From positions 1-6,817 of the forward strand of contig JAFLCF010000219.1 in the NCBI GenBank assembly GCA_017303735.1: 6,817 bases of DNA. The letters are read 5' to 3'. Below are positions 5,306 through 6,817 of this stretch, one piece after another. Position numbers and translations under genes: made by a program. Numbering within the stretch: position 1 is the stretch's first letter; each line of letters starts with the position of its first letter. The notes under the pieces were generated by a model. It ran no database searches and was not told where the DNA came from. It saw nothing but the letters and a program-made list of their open reading frames with translations. Origin of the DNA: Anaerolineae bacterium (GTDB lineage: Bacteria; Chloroflexota; Anaerolineae; Anaerolineales; Villigracilaceae).

Positions 5306-6484
5306 TTACCCATGCCTGCTCATGAAGCGTTCCATGCGGCGCAAGGCTTCTTCGATCTGCTCATAGGATGTGGCGTAACACATACGCACAAATCCATCAC
5401 CGCCGGGACCAAAAGCATTGCCCGGAACCACAGCCACACTTTCTTCACGCAATAATTTTTCGGCGAACGTTTCATCGTCCATGCCAGAGGCGCGGATGTT
5501 GGGGAAGGTATAGAAGGCGCCCTTTGGCTCAAAGGTCGTCAGCCCGAGGCGGTTCAATCCATCCACTAACAAACGGCGGCGGCGATCATATTCGGTGACC
5601 ATTTCCTGTACATGCGGCTCACCAGATTTCAATGCTTCAATCGCGGCATCTTGTGCGGTGGTCGGTGCCGACATGATCGTGTATTGATGAATGCGCACCA
5701 TGCCAGCGATAATGTCCGCAGGGGCACAGGCGTAACCGATGCGCCACCCGGTCATGGCATAATCTTTTGAGAAGCCGCCGAGCAACACAGTCCGGTTCCA
5801 TAGGCTGTCACTCAAGGCTGGGAAGCAGACATGTTCAAAGTCATACACGAGGCGGTCGTAAATTTCATCTGAGACCACAAGCAGGTCAAATTCTTCCGCG
5901 ATCTTGCCGATCTCGATCATCACCTCACGCGGAGCAACAGCGCCGGTGGGGTTCGATGGATACCCGATAAAAATGATCTTCGTGCGCGGCGTGATTGCTT
6001 TGCGGATGTCGTTCGGGTCAACAGTGAAGTTATTTTCAAGCCGTGCGGGAATCTCCACCGGCACACCGCCAGCAAGGATCACCTCGGCTTGGTACGATAC
6101 AAAACATGGTGTCGGGATGATGACTTCATCGCCCGGTTCGAGCACAGCCGTGAACGTGAGATACAGCGCCTCTGAAACACCCACAGTTGCAATGACTTCG
6201 GTCGCTGGGTTGTATTTCACGTTGTAAAGCTTTTTCAAATTGTCAGCAACCCCCTGTCGCAGTTCCATCTTGCCGGAGTTCGAGGTGTAATGCGTCTCGC
6301 CGTTCTGAAGCGAGCGAATGCCCGCATCGAGGATCGGCTTCGGTGTGGTGAAATCCGGCTCACCGATACCAAGCGAGATCACATCCTTCATCGTCGCGGC
6401 AATGTCGAAAAATTTTCGAATACCGCTGGGCTTCAAGCCTGCTACACGTTTTGCGAGTCGTTGAACTGAGTTAACTTCCTGCAT
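5306..6484 (-). CDS. PLP-dependent aminotransferase, class I/II (fold type I)
   Basis: This 392-aa protein has full family length and matches the aspartate/aromatic aminotransferase group (subgroup I-gamma-like). It transfers an amino group between an amino acid and a 2-oxo acid using pyridoxal phosphate. Marks in order are LGIGEPDFTTP (38-48), Y66 and the TSNSG segment, YPSNPTG with N178, VVSDEIYD with D206 and Y209, the Schiff-base lysine K240 in GGFSKDYAMTGWRIGY with R248 as phosphate ligand, and FVRMCYA with R367, the usual binder of the substrate carboxylate. All catalytic residues are present. The amino-acid specificity cannot be read from sequence; aspartate, aromatic and alanine-type enzymes share these motifs. 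AGGAG lies six bases before the ATG and overlaps the end of the upstream small gene, so the two are probably translationally coupled. A clear terminator follows. Confidence 0.93.
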   Translation of the reverse strand: MQEVNSVQRLAKRVAGLKPSGIRKFFDIAATMKDVISLGIGEPDFTTPKPILDAGIRSLQNGETHYTSNSGKMELRQGVADNLKKLYNVKYNPATEVIATVGVSEALYLTFTAVLEPGDEVIIPTPCFVSYQAEVILAGGVPVEIPARLENNFTVDPNDIRKAITPRTKIIFIGYPSNPTGAVAPREVMIEIGKIAEEFDLLVVSDEIYDRLVYDFEHVCFPALSDSLWNRTVLLGGFSKDYAMTGWRIGYACAPADIIAGMVRIHQYTIMSAPTTAQDAAIEALKSGEPHVQEMVTEYDRRRRLLVDGLNRLGLTTFEPKGAFYTFPNIRASGMDDETFAEKLLREESVAVVPGNAFGPGGDGFVRMCYATSYEQIEEALRRMERFMSRHG

Positions 6485-6490
6485 TGATTC

Positions 6491-6496
6491 TCCTTT
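6491..6496 (-). promoter_or_regulatory. Shine-Dalgarno of the aminotransferase, overlapping the upstream stop
   Basis: The minus strand reads TAAAAGGAGAATCA-ATG. The AAGGAG site abuts and partly shares bases with the TAA stop (6496-6498) of the small upstream gene, so ribosomes ending there are well placed to start again. Confidence 0.75.
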
Positions 6497-6705
6497 TATA
6501 GGGGTTGTACGTGCCAGTCGTCTGAAATTTCCTGGTACGTTAATTCAAAAGCCAAACCTTCCACCGTCTTCACGCAAAACCCTTTTTCACCGGGTCCATG
6601 CCAGCGCGAGAAAATTTCTGCAATTTCATAACGCTGCCCCTGCCACACCAGCGAAAGCGGACGCTCCGCATATTCTGTATCCGACCTGCACTCCACAGCT
6701 TCCAT
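6496..6705 (-). CDS. Small conserved-looking protein, possible DUF6504 member
   Basis: This 69-aa cytoplasmic protein of unknown function has a first half (RSDTEYAERPLSLVWQGQRYEI) and a second half (WHGPGEKGFCVKTVEG, then LTYQEISDDWHVQPL) that suggest a small all-beta fold. Its pattern of spaced Trp/Tyr/Phe residues resembles what I recall of the DUF6504 family ('erP..f.w.G..y.v..i...W', then a Trp-ending strand). That match is from memory and tentative. There are no Cys pairs, no membrane segment and no evident catalytic motif. Its ATG lies 1 nt after the upstream nucleotidyltransferase stop and its own stop overlaps the next gene's Shine-Dalgarno, so it is a tightly embedded operon member and very likely a real gene. 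Confidence 0.75.
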   Translation of the reverse strand: MEAVECRSDTEYAERPLSLVWQGQRYEIAEIFSRWHGPGEKGFCVKTVEGLAFELTYQEISDDWHVQPL

Positions 6706-6706
6706 T

Positions 6707-6817
6707 TTACAACTCGATGGAACTCGTATCCCCTACATTCAATTTCATGACGTGCCCATCGCCTCTTCCCTTAACCTTGGCTTGTTTGCCGATCAGAGAG
6801 CGAGTCAACGCCGCATC
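6707..6817 (-). CDS. Probable glucose-1-phosphate thymidylyltransferase (long RmlA-type), C-terminal 36 residues
   Basis: The frame is open from the window edge to TAA at 6707-6709. The residues include LTRSLIGKQAKVKG and end in MKLNVGDTSSIEL. The 'S.IG....' turn and the closing 'l.lGD.S.iel' are typical of the left-handed beta-helix tail of long-form glucose-1-phosphate thymidylyltransferases and related sugar nucleotidyltransferases. The catalytic N-terminal domain lies outside the window, so the substrate cannot be judged. The long form makes dTDP-glucose for deoxysugar and cell-surface glycan synthesis. The stop is 1 nt before the start of the small 69-aa gene, which indicates one operon continuing into the aminotransferase. 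A sugar aminotransferase role for that enzyme is not implied, because its motifs are of the amino-acid type. Confidence 0.65.
   Translation of the reverse strand, partial: DAALTRSLIGKQAKVKGRGDGHVMKLNVGDTSSIEL

Overview
The window looks like a chromosomal segment from a bacterium, most probably Chloroflexota (Anaerolineae-like). That placement is an inference. It rests on an SUI1/YciH factor, a receiver domain resembling those fused to thioredoxin reductases, and intergenic arrays of degenerate 7-bp units. No rRNA or marker gene is present to confirm it. Coding density is high and all genes but one lie on the minus strand. No tRNA, rRNA, CRISPR array or insertion sequence was seen, and no stretch over 300 bases lacks a gene.

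Reading along the minus strand from the right edge, the first block is the last 36 codons of a probable long-form glucose-1-phosphate thymidylyltransferase (6707-6817), a 69-aa small protein (6496-6705) and a class I/II PLP aminotransferase (5306-6484). They are packed with 1-nt and 11-nt gaps, and the block ends at a hairpin plus T-run terminator (5238-5268). The only plus-strand gene, an SUI1/eIF1-like factor (4904-5239), converges on that terminator and may be translated from a leaderless mRNA. Diverging from it is a RidA-family gene (4425-4802). A 7-bp-periodic inverted repeat (4363-4420) follows.

The second block is the notable one. A small protein with a degenerate receiver domain and two CBS domains (3498-4346) lies 1 nt upstream of a 1113-aa multidomain redox protein (155-3496). 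The start of a probable SAM-dependent methyltransferase (1-141) follows 13 nt later. The large protein reads, in order, as an indoleamine-2,3-dioxygenase-like heme domain, a cytochrome-P450-reductase-like FAD/NAD(P)H module lacking the FMN flavodoxin domain, a cytochrome b5 domain, and a roughly 215-aa helical tail I do not recognise. This would be a self-sufficient heme oxygenase chain: NAD(P)H to FAD to b5 heme to IDO-type heme. In mammals, separate cytochrome P450 reductase and cytochrome b5 are reported to reduce IDO1, so this protein appears to fuse those three parts. The IDO-like pocket keeps the proximal histidine but, by eye, has lost the arginine that binds the tryptophan carboxylate in human IDO1, so the substrate is probably not plain tryptophan. 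The coupled receiver-CBS protein may be its regulator and the methyltransferase may modify its product; both links are inferred from gene order.
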